Assembly (NCBI GenBank): GCA_019217005.1
Contig: JAHBNG010000026.1
Coordinates: 1-64,000, forward strand
From: Chloroflexi bacterium TSY
GTDB lineage: Bacteria > Chloroflexota > Anaerolineae > Caldilineales > Caldilineaceae
Direction: 5' to 3'
DNA: 64,000 nucleotides
The notes under the pieces were generated by a model that was not told the origin of the DNA, made no database searches, and worked only from the letters and a program-made list of their open reading frames with translations. A program made the translations under genes and the position numbers. This document shows, in pieces, positions 9,947 through 18,655 of this stretch (within the stretch, counting starts at the first letter, position 1; every line of letters starts with the position of its first letter).

Positions 9947-10645
9947 ATGGCAGAATCATCATTCAATTCGATTAAATCACAGGACCACACAAGCACGTTA
10001 GACACCCTGTTCGCATTACGCAACGAAGATCGCCGGTTTAGCGAAAATGTGCACATGAGCGTATTCAAACAGGGCGCCGTGGTCGCTTCATCTGAAGAAC
10101 TGGCAGAGAATCTCTACATTCTCGTTTCGGGTGTAGCCAATCTGGTCTGCCTGAATGCAAAAGGGCGACGCATGGTTGTCTCGACGCTCGAATCGGGTGC
10201 CATATTTGGCGAGGGATTAGCCGACATTCACTTGAATCCAGAAGGCGACTTTCATTTATTTGCCGAAGCTGCCAAGAATGTAAAAGTCTGGACAATTCCA
10301 GCACCACAAGCACGTAATATGGCAATGCAATACCCCATATTAAGCTGGGGGATGCTTCAGACCTATGGAGAACGTTTACTACAAGTGGAAGATGGACTTG
10401 AAGAGGTGGCTCATAAGACGCTGCCTCAGCGACTGGCGGGACTTTTGTTAGATTTCAGCGAACGTGAAAACACACTCTTGCTCAAAAAGATCAGTCATCA
10501 GCTACTTGCCGATCACATAGGCACTTATCGTGAAACCGTTAGCGCCATCTTGCGTGATTTCAAATCTCAGGGTCTTCTAGAGCTAGGATACCGGCGGATA
10601 AAGATCTTGGATGTTGAGTCGCTTGAAGATTTTGCTGGAATATGA
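9947..10645 (+). CDS. Crp/Fnr family transcriptional regulator
   Basis: The product has 232 residues. Residues ~25-130 form a cyclic-nucleotide-binding-type beta-roll (FKQGAVVASSEE, LYILVSGVANLV, GAIFGEG). After a dimerisation helix comes a C-terminal winged helix (HQLLADHIGTYRETVSAILRDF). TYRETVSAILRDF is the recognition-helix pattern of Crp-type regulators. There are no FNR-type cysteine clusters, so oxygen sensing by an iron-sulfur cluster is unlikely. The start has AAGGAGG about 8 bases upstream, a strong site. It is transcribed from the consensus promoter at 9683 through a ~230-base leader. The regulon is unknown; the adjacent uptake locus is one candidate. Confidence 0.9.
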   Translation: MAESSFNSIKSQDHTSTLDTLFALRNEDRRFSENVHMSVFKQGAVVASSEELAENLYILVSGVANLVCLNAKGRRMVVSTLESGAIFGEGLADIHLNPEGDFHLFAEAAKNVKVWTIPAPQARNMAMQYPILSWGMLQTYGERLLQVEDGLEEVAHKTLPQRLAGLLLDFSERENTLLLKKISHQLLADHIGTYRETVSAILRDFKSQGLLELGYRRIKILDVESLEDFAGI

Positions 10646-10681
10646 GCATAACCTCTATTGCCTTCGCTATCCTTGGTTAGA

Positions 10682-10764
10682 CCATTCCAGAGAAATAAAT
10701 CCCTGATTTGCCAAGTCAATTTTTCTGGAATGGCTTGCGCTTTTCCAGATCAAATTAGGGATTT
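10682..10764 (+). repeat. interlocking inverted repeats after the Crp/Fnr gene
   Basis: CCATTCCAGA (10682-10691) pairs with TCTGGAATGG (10724-10733), and the same right arm can instead pair with TTCCAGA (10743-10749). A second pair, AAATCCCTGATTTG (10697-10710) with CAAATTAGGGATTT (10751-10764), interleaves with the first. The segment could be a terminator with alternative folds. There is no clear T-run directly after a stem. Confidence 0.45.
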
Positions 10765-11144
10765 TAATTGTTGGAAGAGCCTTACAGATATCCACCCATC
10801 GGCGCAGTGCGCTGCTGAACTGAACCCAAATTAAGTGACCGACTTTGAGAAACCATCTGATCGATGTTACTATTAAGTTTGGTCACAATACTACGCTGCG
10901 GTTGACATGAAAACATAGTCTTTCCGACAGTTCTACCAGATAAAACAAAACTATGTTTTATGCAGGGCTCAGTTTAGAGTAGCTAATTTTTGCTGCGATC
11001 TTTTGCCGATTGACTACTCCCCAATTGTTAGCGATTGGTTTCTTTCATTATATGAATTCCTAAAATCCATATTTGCAACCAATTTTTGGAATCAATACCC
11101 TTCCCTTGTTAGTTAATTTCCGCGATTCTAAAGGAGGATCCAAA
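10765..11144. other. intergenic region upstream of the first binding-protein gene
   Basis: No gene is seen. AAAACATAGT (10910-10919) and ACTATGTTTT (10950-10959) form a 10-bp stem with a 30-base loop. AAAGGAGG at 11130 is the ribosome binding site of the GTG start at 11145. The promoter of the uptake locus must lie here, but I find no consensus pair. Confidence 0.4.
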
Positions 11145-12512
11145 GTGACTCAGAAACTTTCACGTCGAACATTTTTAAAGCGGGTCGGTCTAGCTGGTGC
11201 TGGTCTCGCGCTAATCAGTTGCACTGCCCCACCATCCCAACAAGCTGCCTCGTCAGAAGAAGCAGACTCACCCGCCAAATACACAATCGCAGAAATCGTT
11301 GCACCGTCCTAGTGGGCGCCTCATGAGATCGAGGGTGCCGAAGCGTCATTCAATACCACTTTTAAAGAGCAGACTGGTTTGACGGTTAAATATGATTTTA
11401 TTGGGTCTGACTTTCATGCCAAGGTCTTCACCAAGTTGGCAAGTGGCGATCCCTATGACGTCATCACCTTTAATGCAGACAGCGTGCCCCAATATCTAGA
11501 CCGCGGGATATTGCGCCCACTTGATGATCTGGTTGAACGCGATGGGTATGATCTCTCCAACTTTGTCGCGGGTGCACTGGAGCAATGGACGCATGATGGC
11601 AAGCTCTATGGCCTGACCGCCGATATGGGTTCATTTCACTGCTACTTCAATAAAGACCTCTTTGAAGCGGCTGGTTTGACAGCACCTGGGCCATTAGATG
11701 ATTGGTCTTGGGCCGATCTGTTAGAGTGGAGTAAGGCTCTGACGGTGCGCGACGGTGACCAGATTACTCAATATGGCTTTGCTGGTGGTGCGAACTGGAA
11801 TTGGGAGATCTGGCCGAACACAAACGGTGAATTTGTCTTTGATGACGGAGTCACTCAGTCGCTCTTGGACAGCGAGGCGGCAATCCAGGCCTATGAATTC
11901 TATCAAAATCTGATGCATGACGAAGATGTCGCAGTAAAGCCTGGTTCAATCCAGACTGGTGTCAACGAACTATTCCTGGCTGGTCAATTAGCCATCATGA
12001 TGAATGGTACATGGCAGGTTGGCTGGCTGCGTAGCAAGAAAGATGAAGTTTCTTTCAACTGGGACGTTGGTGTACAGCCTTATGGTCCTGCTGCTGGTGC
12101 AGATGGCTGGCTTGTGCCCAACTTCACAGCGGGGTGGGTGATCCCCAACAATGCGCCCGATGTCGATGCCAGTTGGGAAGCGGTCAAATTTTACGCTGGT
12201 GATACCTTCGCCGAAGATGTCATGTTTGTTAGTTTATCTGGTCTGCCTACCACGAAGAGCGCCCTTGAAGGTGCATGGTACGATCAGTGGCCCGACAATC
12301 CACCCGAAGGATTGACGCCTGATTTCTACGGCAAACTGCTCGAACACGGTGCCCCACGTCGTCATCTGCGCTTTGATTTGGGGTCCGAAGTGAATGCCAG
12401 CATGAACAAGTTGGAGCTGATCTACTCCAACGAGCAAGAGCCAGCTGATCTTCTGCCTGGTTTAGCGGAAGAGGTGAATGCGGGGCTGGCCACACGACCG
12501 TGGAATAGCTGA
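11145..12512 (+). pseudogene. extracellular solute-binding protein (sugar ABC importer) with in-frame amber stop
   Basis: GTG 11145 follows AAAGGAGG at 11130. The N-terminus has a Tat motif (SRRTFLKR), a hydrophobic stretch and a lipobox ending at Cys (LALISC), so the mature protein would be a lipoprotein outside the membrane. Codon 56 is TAG (11310-11312). Immediately after it the same frame continues for 400 residues with a typical SBP_bac_1 fold (YDVITFNADSVPQYLD, LFLAGQLAIMMNGTW, GWVIPNNA). The lesion is therefore a single nonsense codon, not a shift. It is either a recent null mutation, suppressed, or a sequence error. It starts the uptake locus and probably once fed one of the two permease pairs downstream. 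Confidence 0.85.
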
Positions 12513-12527
12513 TCGGCAAAACATGGA

Positions 12528-13290
12528 ATGAAGTTAGTACTTGCGCAGCCGGTCAAGCGGTTAGAGGACATCAATCAAAACTTTGAAATAATTCTTCGTG
12601 CTACCGTGAAAGCCGAAGATACAATCGGAGGTGCTGACATACTTGTCCTCCCTGAATTAATCGGGGCGTCTTCCAATGCGGAGCAATACGAGGACTGGGT
12701 TCAAACGCTTGCCAGAACCCTTGGATGTATCGTCGTGGGTGGTTCGCATCACGAGCAACGTGACACAGGTATGGTCCGTTGTTGCCAGCCCAACAGGAGA
12801 TATTGTTGCGCGTTATGAAAAATCTCGACCATATGGTAGTGAGCTTGACCGAGAGATTGAGGGCGGGACGACGTGGGGACATTTTTGCCTCCACGGGCGT
12901 TCCGTCCTCGTCCTGATATGTGCCGATCTCTGGTTTTCAGCATTATTCCGCCAACTTGAAACATTGCCGGATGTGGTGCTAATTCCTTCATTCTCCGTCA
13001 CCCAAAAGCCAGACCCTGCCCCCGCGCGGAACCTTTGGAAGCATATGGCCGTGTCACGCGCTTATGAATTCACCACTTATGTTGGCATCAGTGATTGGGC
13101 CTATCCCTGTGTTTTTGACGGCTTATTTAGTTGTGGAGTCTCTGGTTTAGCAGATCCTTTGCCTGATGATGCGTGTTTTTTTACGCCCGTTGGCGATGAG
13201 GTTTTCAAAAGCTACAAGTTGCGCTTTGAGCGACTCGATGAGTTACGGGAAAATCGAGAAATGCGAGGATTCTTGTGGCACCCTACCTAG
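12528..13290 (+). pseudogene. carbon-nitrogen hydrolase (nitrilase superfamily), frameshifted
   Basis: The first frame (from ATG 12528) gives MKLVLAQP and LVLPELIG, with the catalytic Glu. The second, ending at 13290, gives YEKSRPYG (catalytic Lys) and VLICADLW (nucleophilic Cys). Both halves belong to one nitrilase-like amidase fold of about 255 residues. The switch is needed between about 12755 and 12775, just after GGSHHEQR, and not at a homopolymer. All three catalytic residues survive, so repairing one base would restore a plausible enzyme. It lies 15 bases behind the binding-protein gene, suggesting one transcript. Members hydrolyse amides or nitriles; the substrate is unknown. Confidence 0.8.
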
Positions 13291-13415
13291 GAGAACTCAA
13301 TGATGGGTGCGATCAGTCTTGAAAAAGCGAGGTTGTATGAGAAATATCGACTTCCCTATATATTTACTGTAGTCACATTGAGGAACCGAAGATACGAAAA
13401 CGAGATCTAGATAAA

Positions 13416-13778
13416 ATGGATAACCAGATCGAAAGATTCATCGAGGATCTTGAATTCTATTCTTCGGAACAGGCGCACATTGTAAAGGAAGTTCGACAAA
13501 TTTATGGCGAGCTTGAACCTCAGATAGGCGAAAAGTTTATCTACGGTGGAATTGGCTTTTTCCTCAACGATCAACATATCGGAGGCGTGTACGGAAACAA
13601 GAAACATGTATCTGTTGTGTTTAGCCGGGGGAATGAGCTATCCGATCCGGAAGGTTTTCTAGAAGGGAGCGGCAAATATCGGCGTCACATCAAGGCGTTT
13701 GCCAAGAGTGATGTTGTGGCAAAGAACGTCAGGTTTTTTGTTGAACAAGCGATCGACTTGGAAAGCAGGTATCAATGA
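13416..13778 (+). CDS. DUF1801 domain-containing protein
   Basis: A 120-residue protein resembling the YdhG/DUF1801 fold: an N-terminal helical part, then IGEKFIYGGIGFFL and a GKYRRHIKA segment near the end. The family is small, cytosolic and biochemically uncharacterised. Its TGA stop overlaps the next start (ATGA at 13775-13778), so it is translationally coupled to the PhyH-type oxygenase gene. The 125 bases before it hold no other gene. Confidence 0.75.
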   Translation: MDNQIERFIEDLEFYSSEQAHIVKEVRQIYGELEPQIGEKFIYGGIGFFLNDQHIGGVYGNKKHVSVVFSRGNELSDPEGFLEGSGKYRRHIKAFAKSDVVAKNVRFFVEQAIDLESRYQ

Positions 13779-14560
13779 GACCAGAAGAAAAGTTCATGTT
13801 CGATCTGGAAGGCTATCTCGTTGTCAAAAATGTATTGACACCGGCAGAAGTCCATACCATGAATGCCCAGGCCGATCAGGTCTTTGCTCCTGATGGTGAA
13901 GAGGATGACTTTCGCCGGACGAGCTGTGTCTCTCGATGGGGATCAGACTTTCAGAATTTGATTGATCATCCTAAGATTCTGCCCTATCTGGTCGAGCTGC
14001 TTGGTCCTAAGGTGCGCATTGATCACGATTACTGTATTTTCATGAACAAGGGTGCCGAGCGCGGGCGTCTTCATGGTGGCGAAACGGATCGCGCTGCCGA
14101 TCACTGGTATAAATACCGAGATGGCATTATGCGCAATGGGTTGACGGTTGCGACATTCTTTCTCACCCCTGCTGCACAGGGCGATGGAGGCTTTTGCTGT
14201 ATACCAGGGAGCCACAAGAGCAACTTTGTGGATAGCCTACCAGACGACGTACGCCATTATGTGCGAGTGCCCCACTATGTCGTTCAACCGGCAGTCGAGG
14301 CGGGAGATGCTCTCATCTTTACCGAGGCGCTGATCCACGGCACTATGCGCTGGACAGCCGATCACGAGCGACGCGCCTTACTCTATAAATATAGTCCAGG
14401 TCATTCTGCTTGGTCGCAAGAGTATTACAATCTGGCTGATTATCCCAATGCCACGGAACAGCAGATCCGCATGATGGCTCCCCCCTCTGTGGGGAGACGA
14501 CCTGATACAGTAGCAAAAACATCGCCTAGCGAGACTGTATCTCAGACCAACAAGTTGTAG
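13775..14560 (+). CDS. phytanoyl-CoA dioxygenase (PhyH) family protein with HxG motif
   Basis: A 261-residue member of the Fe(II)/2-oxoglutarate PhyH family. The double-stranded beta-helix is marked by RLHGGETD, GDGGFCCIPGSHKSNF, EAGDALIFTEALIHGTMRW and a following RR for the 2-oxoglutarate carboxylate. The proximal iron site reads HGG rather than the usual HxD, while the distal His (IHGT) is present. In some relatives of this fold HxG/HxA leaves room for a halide ligand, but other subfamilies supply an acidic ligand elsewhere, so hydroxylase, halogenase and non-catalytic roles all remain possible. It overlaps the DUF1801 gene by 4 bases and is followed by the second binding-protein gene. Confidence 0.85.
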   Translation: MRPEEKFMFDLEGYLVVKNVLTPAEVHTMNAQADQVFAPDGEEDDFRRTSCVSRWGSDFQNLIDHPKILPYLVELLGPKVRIDHDYCIFMNKGAERGRLHGGETDRAADHWYKYRDGIMRNGLTVATFFLTPAAQGDGGFCCIPGSHKSNFVDSLPDDVRHYVRVPHYVVQPAVEAGDALIFTEALIHGTMRWTADHERRALLYKYSPGHSAWSQEYYNLADYPNATEQQIRMMAPPSVGRRPDTVAKTSPSETVSQTNKL

Positions 14561-14611
14561 TCAATTTGTACAATTTCGTCTGATGAGCGTTTAACCCAAG
14601 GAGAAACACCA

Positions 14612-15949
14612 ATGACAAAGCACCCTATTCTCGTCTTTACCCTTGTCTTAATCTTGGGATTGGCCGCTTGTACTGGTGGAGCCGCACCAACGGCATCCGA
14701 TGCCGCCGGTGATGCAGCCGCTGAAGGTGGCAAGCAACAAGTCACCATCTCGATGTGGACCCATGATCAGCTCTATGTAGACTTTTTTAGCGACCGTGCG
14801 GCTGTTTGGGAAGAGAATTATCCTGATATTGAGTTCATTTATGACTTCCAACAAGTGCCCGATGTCTTCACGAAGGTGTTGGCCAATCTAGCTTCTGGAG
14901 AGCCGGTGCCAGATCTGATTGGCCTGGAGCAGGGAGCGTTTCCCCGCTTCATGAAGGACGATATCATTGCCAGCAAGTTTGTTTCACTCACTGATCTGAT
15001 CGGTGGCGAGCGGGAAGATTTCGTTGAAGGCCGCTGGACACCTTACATGCACAACGGCAACATCTATGGTGTAGAGAGCGCCTTGAGCGCTACCATTTAT
15101 TATTACCAACCAGCCATTTTTGAAGAATATGGTCTAGAAGTCCCCACGACGTGGGATGAGTTCTTGGATGTTGGTGAAATCCTGGCCCAAGATGGCGTCG
15201 CGATGCTTCCCATGACCAATAGTTCTAGCTATGTGCTCATGTTTTTCCTGCAGCGGGGTGGCCAGTTCTTCGATGAGCAGGGCAATTTCGTCTTTGGTGA
15301 AGAGCCAAATCGCACCATCGCGCTGGAGGTGCTACAGCTGTTGCGAGCGGGTCTCGACAGCGGCATGTTTCATGTTGCGCTCGGCGGAGATTTCTGGGGG
15401 CCACCTCTCTTCAATGCTTATGCCGAAGGGAAGTTAGCTGGAGCAATTATGCCCGATTGGTATTCAGAAGCTGTTCTCAAACCCCAAGCAGCCGATATGG
15501 AAGGGCAGTGGCGCGTGGCGCCCATGCCTGTCTGGAGCGATGGGAAAGGGCATACGACGAGCGTGTGGGGCGGCACCGGTTTTGCCATTACGTCAGAATC
15601 AGAAAACCCCGAGCTGGTCTGGGATCTCTTACACTTCAGCTATATGACGAAAGAGAATCAGATCCTACGCTTTGAGATGATCCAGTACTATCCACACATG
15701 ATCGAGGCGCTCAATGACCCGCGTATCTCCGAGTTGACCGATCCCTATTATGGTGATCAGGCCATTGGCTCCGTGCTGGCATCTGTCGCCGAGGATACGC
15801 CAATTTGGTATCAGAGTCAGTTTCGCGACGCTTTCCAGACCGAGTTTACGGCCCAATTACCCGCCTTTTTCGAGGGAACGACAACGGACGAGGAGTTGAT
15901 CGATGCGGTTGTAGAAGTGACGAATAAAGAGATCGCGGATTATCAGTAA
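14612..15949 (+). CDS. ABC transporter extracellular sugar-binding lipoprotein
   Basis: ATG 14612 has AAGGAG about 9 bases upstream. A Sec signal and lipobox (LGLAAC) are followed by a flexible Ala/Gly linker and a ~400-residue SBP_bac_1 (MalE-like) domain starting VTISMWTHDQ. WGGTGFAITSES and GKLAGAIMPDWYSEA are typical of this family. The protein is intact at 445 residues. It sits directly upstream of two permease genes (20-bp gap), making a normal binding protein/MalF/MalG order. The substrate is probably a carbohydrate or glycoside, but this is family inference. Confidence 0.9.
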   Translation: MTKHPILVFTLVLILGLAACTGGAAPTASDAAGDAAAEGGKQQVTISMWTHDQLYVDFFSDRAAVWEENYPDIEFIYDFQQVPDVFTKVLANLASGEPVPDLIGLEQGAFPRFMKDDIIASKFVSLTDLIGGEREDFVEGRWTPYMHNGNIYGVESALSATIYYYQPAIFEEYGLEVPTTWDEFLDVGEILAQDGVAMLPMTNSSSYVLMFFLQRGGQFFDEQGNFVFGEEPNRTIALEVLQLLRAGLDSGMFHVALGGDFWGPPLFNAYAEGKLAGAIMPDWYSEAVLKPQAADMEGQWRVAPMPVWSDGKGHTTSVWGGTGFAITSESENPELVWDLLHFSYMTKENQILRFEMIQYYPHMIEALNDPRISELTDPYYGDQAIGSVLASVAEDTPIWYQSQFRDAFQTEFTAQLPAFFEGTTTDEELIDAVVEVTNKEIADYQ

Positions 15950-15968
15950 AGATAGTCGGGGGGAAACA

Positions 15969-16889
15969 ATGCGTGCGGTCCATGAGCTTCCGGCTGAAAA
16001 CCAACCGAGCGCAAGCTGGCGTCGCCAGGATAGACTCGCGCCTTATCTTTTTGTTTCCCCCTTTTACATCCTGTTTGTCATTTTCTTTTTGGGTCCGACG
16101 ATCTTTGCGATCGTTCTGAGCTTCTTTCGTTGGAGTGCCCTCGGAACGCCAACGTTTCGGGGGGCCAGGAATTATACGAAGCTTTTTGACGATCCGGTTT
16201 TTTGGACATCGGTCCAGAATACACTAGTCTATTCCGCGGCGAGCCTGTTCTGGGTCGTTCCTCTTGCATTATTATTGGCTGTGGCCCTAGATGCTAAGCT
16301 CTTGCGCGGGAAAAGCTTCTGGCGGGGCATGTATTTTTCGCCCATCGTTACCTCTGCCGTTGCCGTTTCCTTAGTCTTTGTCATTCTTTATAACAAAGAT
16401 TATGGCCTGATCAACGCGCCGCTGATTGGGTTGGGGTTTGAGCCGATTAATTGGTTGGGCAGTACCTTCTGGGTCAAATTCTCGTTGATTGGCTTGATCA
16501 CTTGGCGCTGGACGGGATTAACAATGATCTATTTCCTGGCGGGTCTACAATCAATTCCTGTGGTTCTCTATGAAGCAGCCTCCATCGATGGAGCCACTAG
16601 CTTTCAACAACTTCGCTTTATCACCTTACCTTCGCTGCGTCCCGTCATTATCTTTGTCAGTGTCATTGTGCTCATCGGTTCCTGGCAGATCTTTGAAGAG
16701 CCATATATTCTGACCCAAGGTGGTCCCGGAAACGCGAGCATTAGCATCGTACAGTATCTCTACTCACGCGGCATTCAGCGGCTGGAATTTGGCTACGCAT
16801 CCACCGTTGGTGTCACACTCTTTGGCGTCGTCTTTACGCTATCATTACTCCAGCTTTATTGGTTTGGTGTATTCCGTAGCGAAGAGTGA
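15969..16889 (+). CDS. ABC sugar transporter permease, MalF/UgpA type (first pair)
   Basis: The 306-residue integral membrane protein has about six helices. The first is LFVSPFYILFVIFFLGP. The EAA coupling loop EAASIDGATSFQQLRFITLP contacts the ATPase. TQGGPGNASISIVQYLYSRG is typical of the MalF/UgpA branch. GGGGG lies shortly upstream of ATG 15969. It pairs with the MalG-type permease that starts 9 bases after its stop. No matching ATPase gene is in the window, so a shared MsmX/MalK-like ATPase elsewhere is likely. Confidence 0.92.
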   Translation: MRAVHELPAENQPSASWRRQDRLAPYLFVSPFYILFVIFFLGPTIFAIVLSFFRWSALGTPTFRGARNYTKLFDDPVFWTSVQNTLVYSAASLFWVVPLALLLAVALDAKLLRGKSFWRGMYFSPIVTSAVAVSLVFVILYNKDYGLINAPLIGLGFEPINWLGSTFWVKFSLIGLITWRWTGLTMIYFLAGLQSIPVVLYEAASIDGATSFQQLRFITLPSLRPVIIFVSVIVLIGSWQIFEEPYILTQGGPGNASISIVQYLYSRGIQRLEFGYASTVGVTLFGVVFTLSLLQLYWFGVFRSEE

Positions 16890-16898
16890 ATCGAAGGA

Positions 16899-17759
16899 GT
16901 GCGCAGTAAAACGAACATGCCTCACAGATCCCGCGCCCTTTTCGGTGGCTTTCTCTTACATATTGTTGTTCTGAGCGGTGCTCTCCTGACGGTGCTTCCT
17001 TTTGGCTGGATGATCATCTCCTCGTTTAAGAACACGGGGGAAATCTTTCGTTGGCCGCCATGGCTGTTGCCTGAGACAATTGATCTATTTAACTATGTTA
17101 CACTCTTTACAAAATGGTCGTTCGGCACCTGGTATCTGAATAGTATTGGGCTGGCTGTCCTGACGACCCTAGCCGTTCTCTTTTTTAGTTCGTTGGCTGG
17201 CTTTGGTTTTGCCAAATACAATTTTCGGGGCAAGAATGGGCTCTTTATTCTACTCATTGGCTCCACGATGATCCCCTTTCAGCTCATCCTGATTCCCTTG
17301 TTCATTATGATCAGCCGTTTGGGGTGGGTGGATACATATGTGGCGCTGGTTGTTCCCTTTGTGGCACCTGCTTTTGGTATTTTTCTCATGCGGCAGTTCG
17401 CGACGACTGTTCCAACGGATCTGCTTGATGCCGCGCGTATGGATGGTGCCTCGGAGTTTGGTATCTATCGGCGTGTCGTGTTGCCCTTGATCAAACCAGC
17501 ATTGGGCACGTTAGCGATTCTAACATTTCTGGGAAACTGGAACAGTTTCTTGTGGCCACTGGTTGTCCTGCGCAGCGATGAAAAGTTAATTTTGCCCATC
17601 GGTCTGGCCAACCTCTCATCAAACGTGGCGGGTCAACAATTGGCCTACGGTGTCGTGATGGCTGCCGCCACCCTTGTGTCAATCCCAGTTGTTCTGCTGT
17701 TCTTAGCAATGCAAAAGCAGTACGTTGCAGGGCTTACTCTTGGCTCTATAAAAATGTGA
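16899..17759 (+). CDS. ABC sugar transporter permease, MalG/UgpE type (first pair)
   Basis: A membrane protein of about 286 residues with six predicted helices and the EAA-type loop LLDAARMDGASEFGIYRRVV. FLGNWNSFLWPLVVL and the C-terminal AGLTLGSIKM are typical of MalG. The start is uncertain: GTG 16899 is used here, but ATG 16917 gives a more usual N-terminus and has AAGGAG 17 bases upstream, which is too far for a standard site. The stop overlaps the next start (GTGA at 17756), coupling it to the second permease pair. Confidence 0.88.
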   Translation: MRSKTNMPHRSRALFGGFLLHIVVLSGALLTVLPFGWMIISSFKNTGEIFRWPPWLLPETIDLFNYVTLFTKWSFGTWYLNSIGLAVLTTLAVLFFSSLAGFGFAKYNFRGKNGLFILLIGSTMIPFQLILIPLFIMISRLGWVDTYVALVVPFVAPAFGIFLMRQFATTVPTDLLDAARMDGASEFGIYRRVVLPLIKPALGTLAILTFLGNWNSFLWPLVVLRSDEKLILPIGLANLSSNVAGQQLAYGVVMAAATLVSIPVVLLFLAMQKQYVAGLTLGSIKM

Positions 17760-18655
17760 GTTATGTAATGAATATCTCCAGACGACGCTTAATGGAAAAC
17801 ATGAGCGGCTGGCTCTTTATTGCGCCGCTCTGGATTTTGGTCGCTATCTTTACCGCTTTCCCGCTCTACGATTCTTTGCGCCTCAGTTTTCGCAAGTGGA
17901 ATCCGCTTGGATTAGACGAGTATGTGGGGCTGGCCAACTATCAAGAACTAGCCAACGACTGGGTTTTCTGGTTGGCCTATAAAAATGCTCTCTATTATGC
18001 TCTTTACACCATTCCAGCCGGTCTGGTCTGGGGAATTGCCGTGGCCCTGGCGCTACAAAATATTCGTTGGCGTGCTTTTCTCCGGGCACTTTACTTTATG
18101 CCAACGGTGACTTCCAGCGTGGCAATTGCTATTTTTTGGGCACTCATTTTTCAATCTGACTTTGGACTGCTCAACAACTTCTTGAGCACTTTGGGGATAG
18201 AGGGTCCAAACTGGTTGGGCCATACTGCATGGGCCTTGCCCTCTGTTTCGCTGGTGGTGGTTTGGATGGGGACAGGCTATTGGATGGTCATCTTCCTGGC
18301 TGCGCTGCTCGATATTCCGCAAGATTATATCGATGCGGCCAAGGTAGACGGTGCTACGTTCTGGCAAGGATTTCGCTACGTCACCCTACCGCTGCTGACA
18401 CCGTCAATCTTCTTCTATATCACGAATGGATTGATCACGGTCTGGCTGCAGTTTGAGATCGTTTATGTGATGACCAGCGGCGGTCCTGCGAATTCGACAC
18501 TCATGCCAGCCGTCCATCTCTACTCCGAGGCTTGGTCCCGCCTGCGGATGGGCTACGCTTCATCAATTGCTTGGGTGATGGCGGTCATCATCTTTGCTCT
18601 CACAGCGCTTCATTTTTACCTCGCACGAAAATGGGTTCACTATGACTTCCGATAG
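17756..18655 (+). CDS. ABC sugar transporter permease, MalF/UgpA type (second pair)
   Basis: A 299-residue protein with six membrane helices (first WLFIAPLWILVAIFTAFP) and coupling loop YIDAAKVDGATFWQGFRYVT. TSGGPANSTLMPAVHLYSEA is the characteristic MalF-side motif. GTG 17756 overlaps the preceding stop by 4 bases. Its own partner begins within its last codons at 18642. It is a paralogue of, not a copy of, the 15969 permease. A second, probably now inactive, import system is implied, perhaps once served by the binding protein at 11145. Confidence 0.92.
   Translation: MSYVMNISRRRLMENMSGWLFIAPLWILVAIFTAFPLYDSLRLSFRKWNPLGLDEYVGLANYQELANDWVFWLAYKNALYYALYTIPAGLVWGIAVALALQNIRWRAFLRALYFMPTVTSSVAIAIFWALIFQSDFGLLNNFLSTLGIEGPNWLGHTAWALPSVSLVVVWMGTGYWMVIFLAALLDIPQDYIDAAKVDGATFWQGFRYVTLPLLTPSIFFYITNGLITVWLQFEIVYVMTSGGPANSTLMPAVHLYSEAWSRLRMGYASSIAWVMAVIIFALTALHFYLARKWVHYDFR

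Noticed and set aside
13775..14560. Calling the HGG PhyH gene a halogenase
   Set aside because: The motif alone is not decisive, because an acidic residue next to it may complete the iron site; kept as a finding rather than an annotation.
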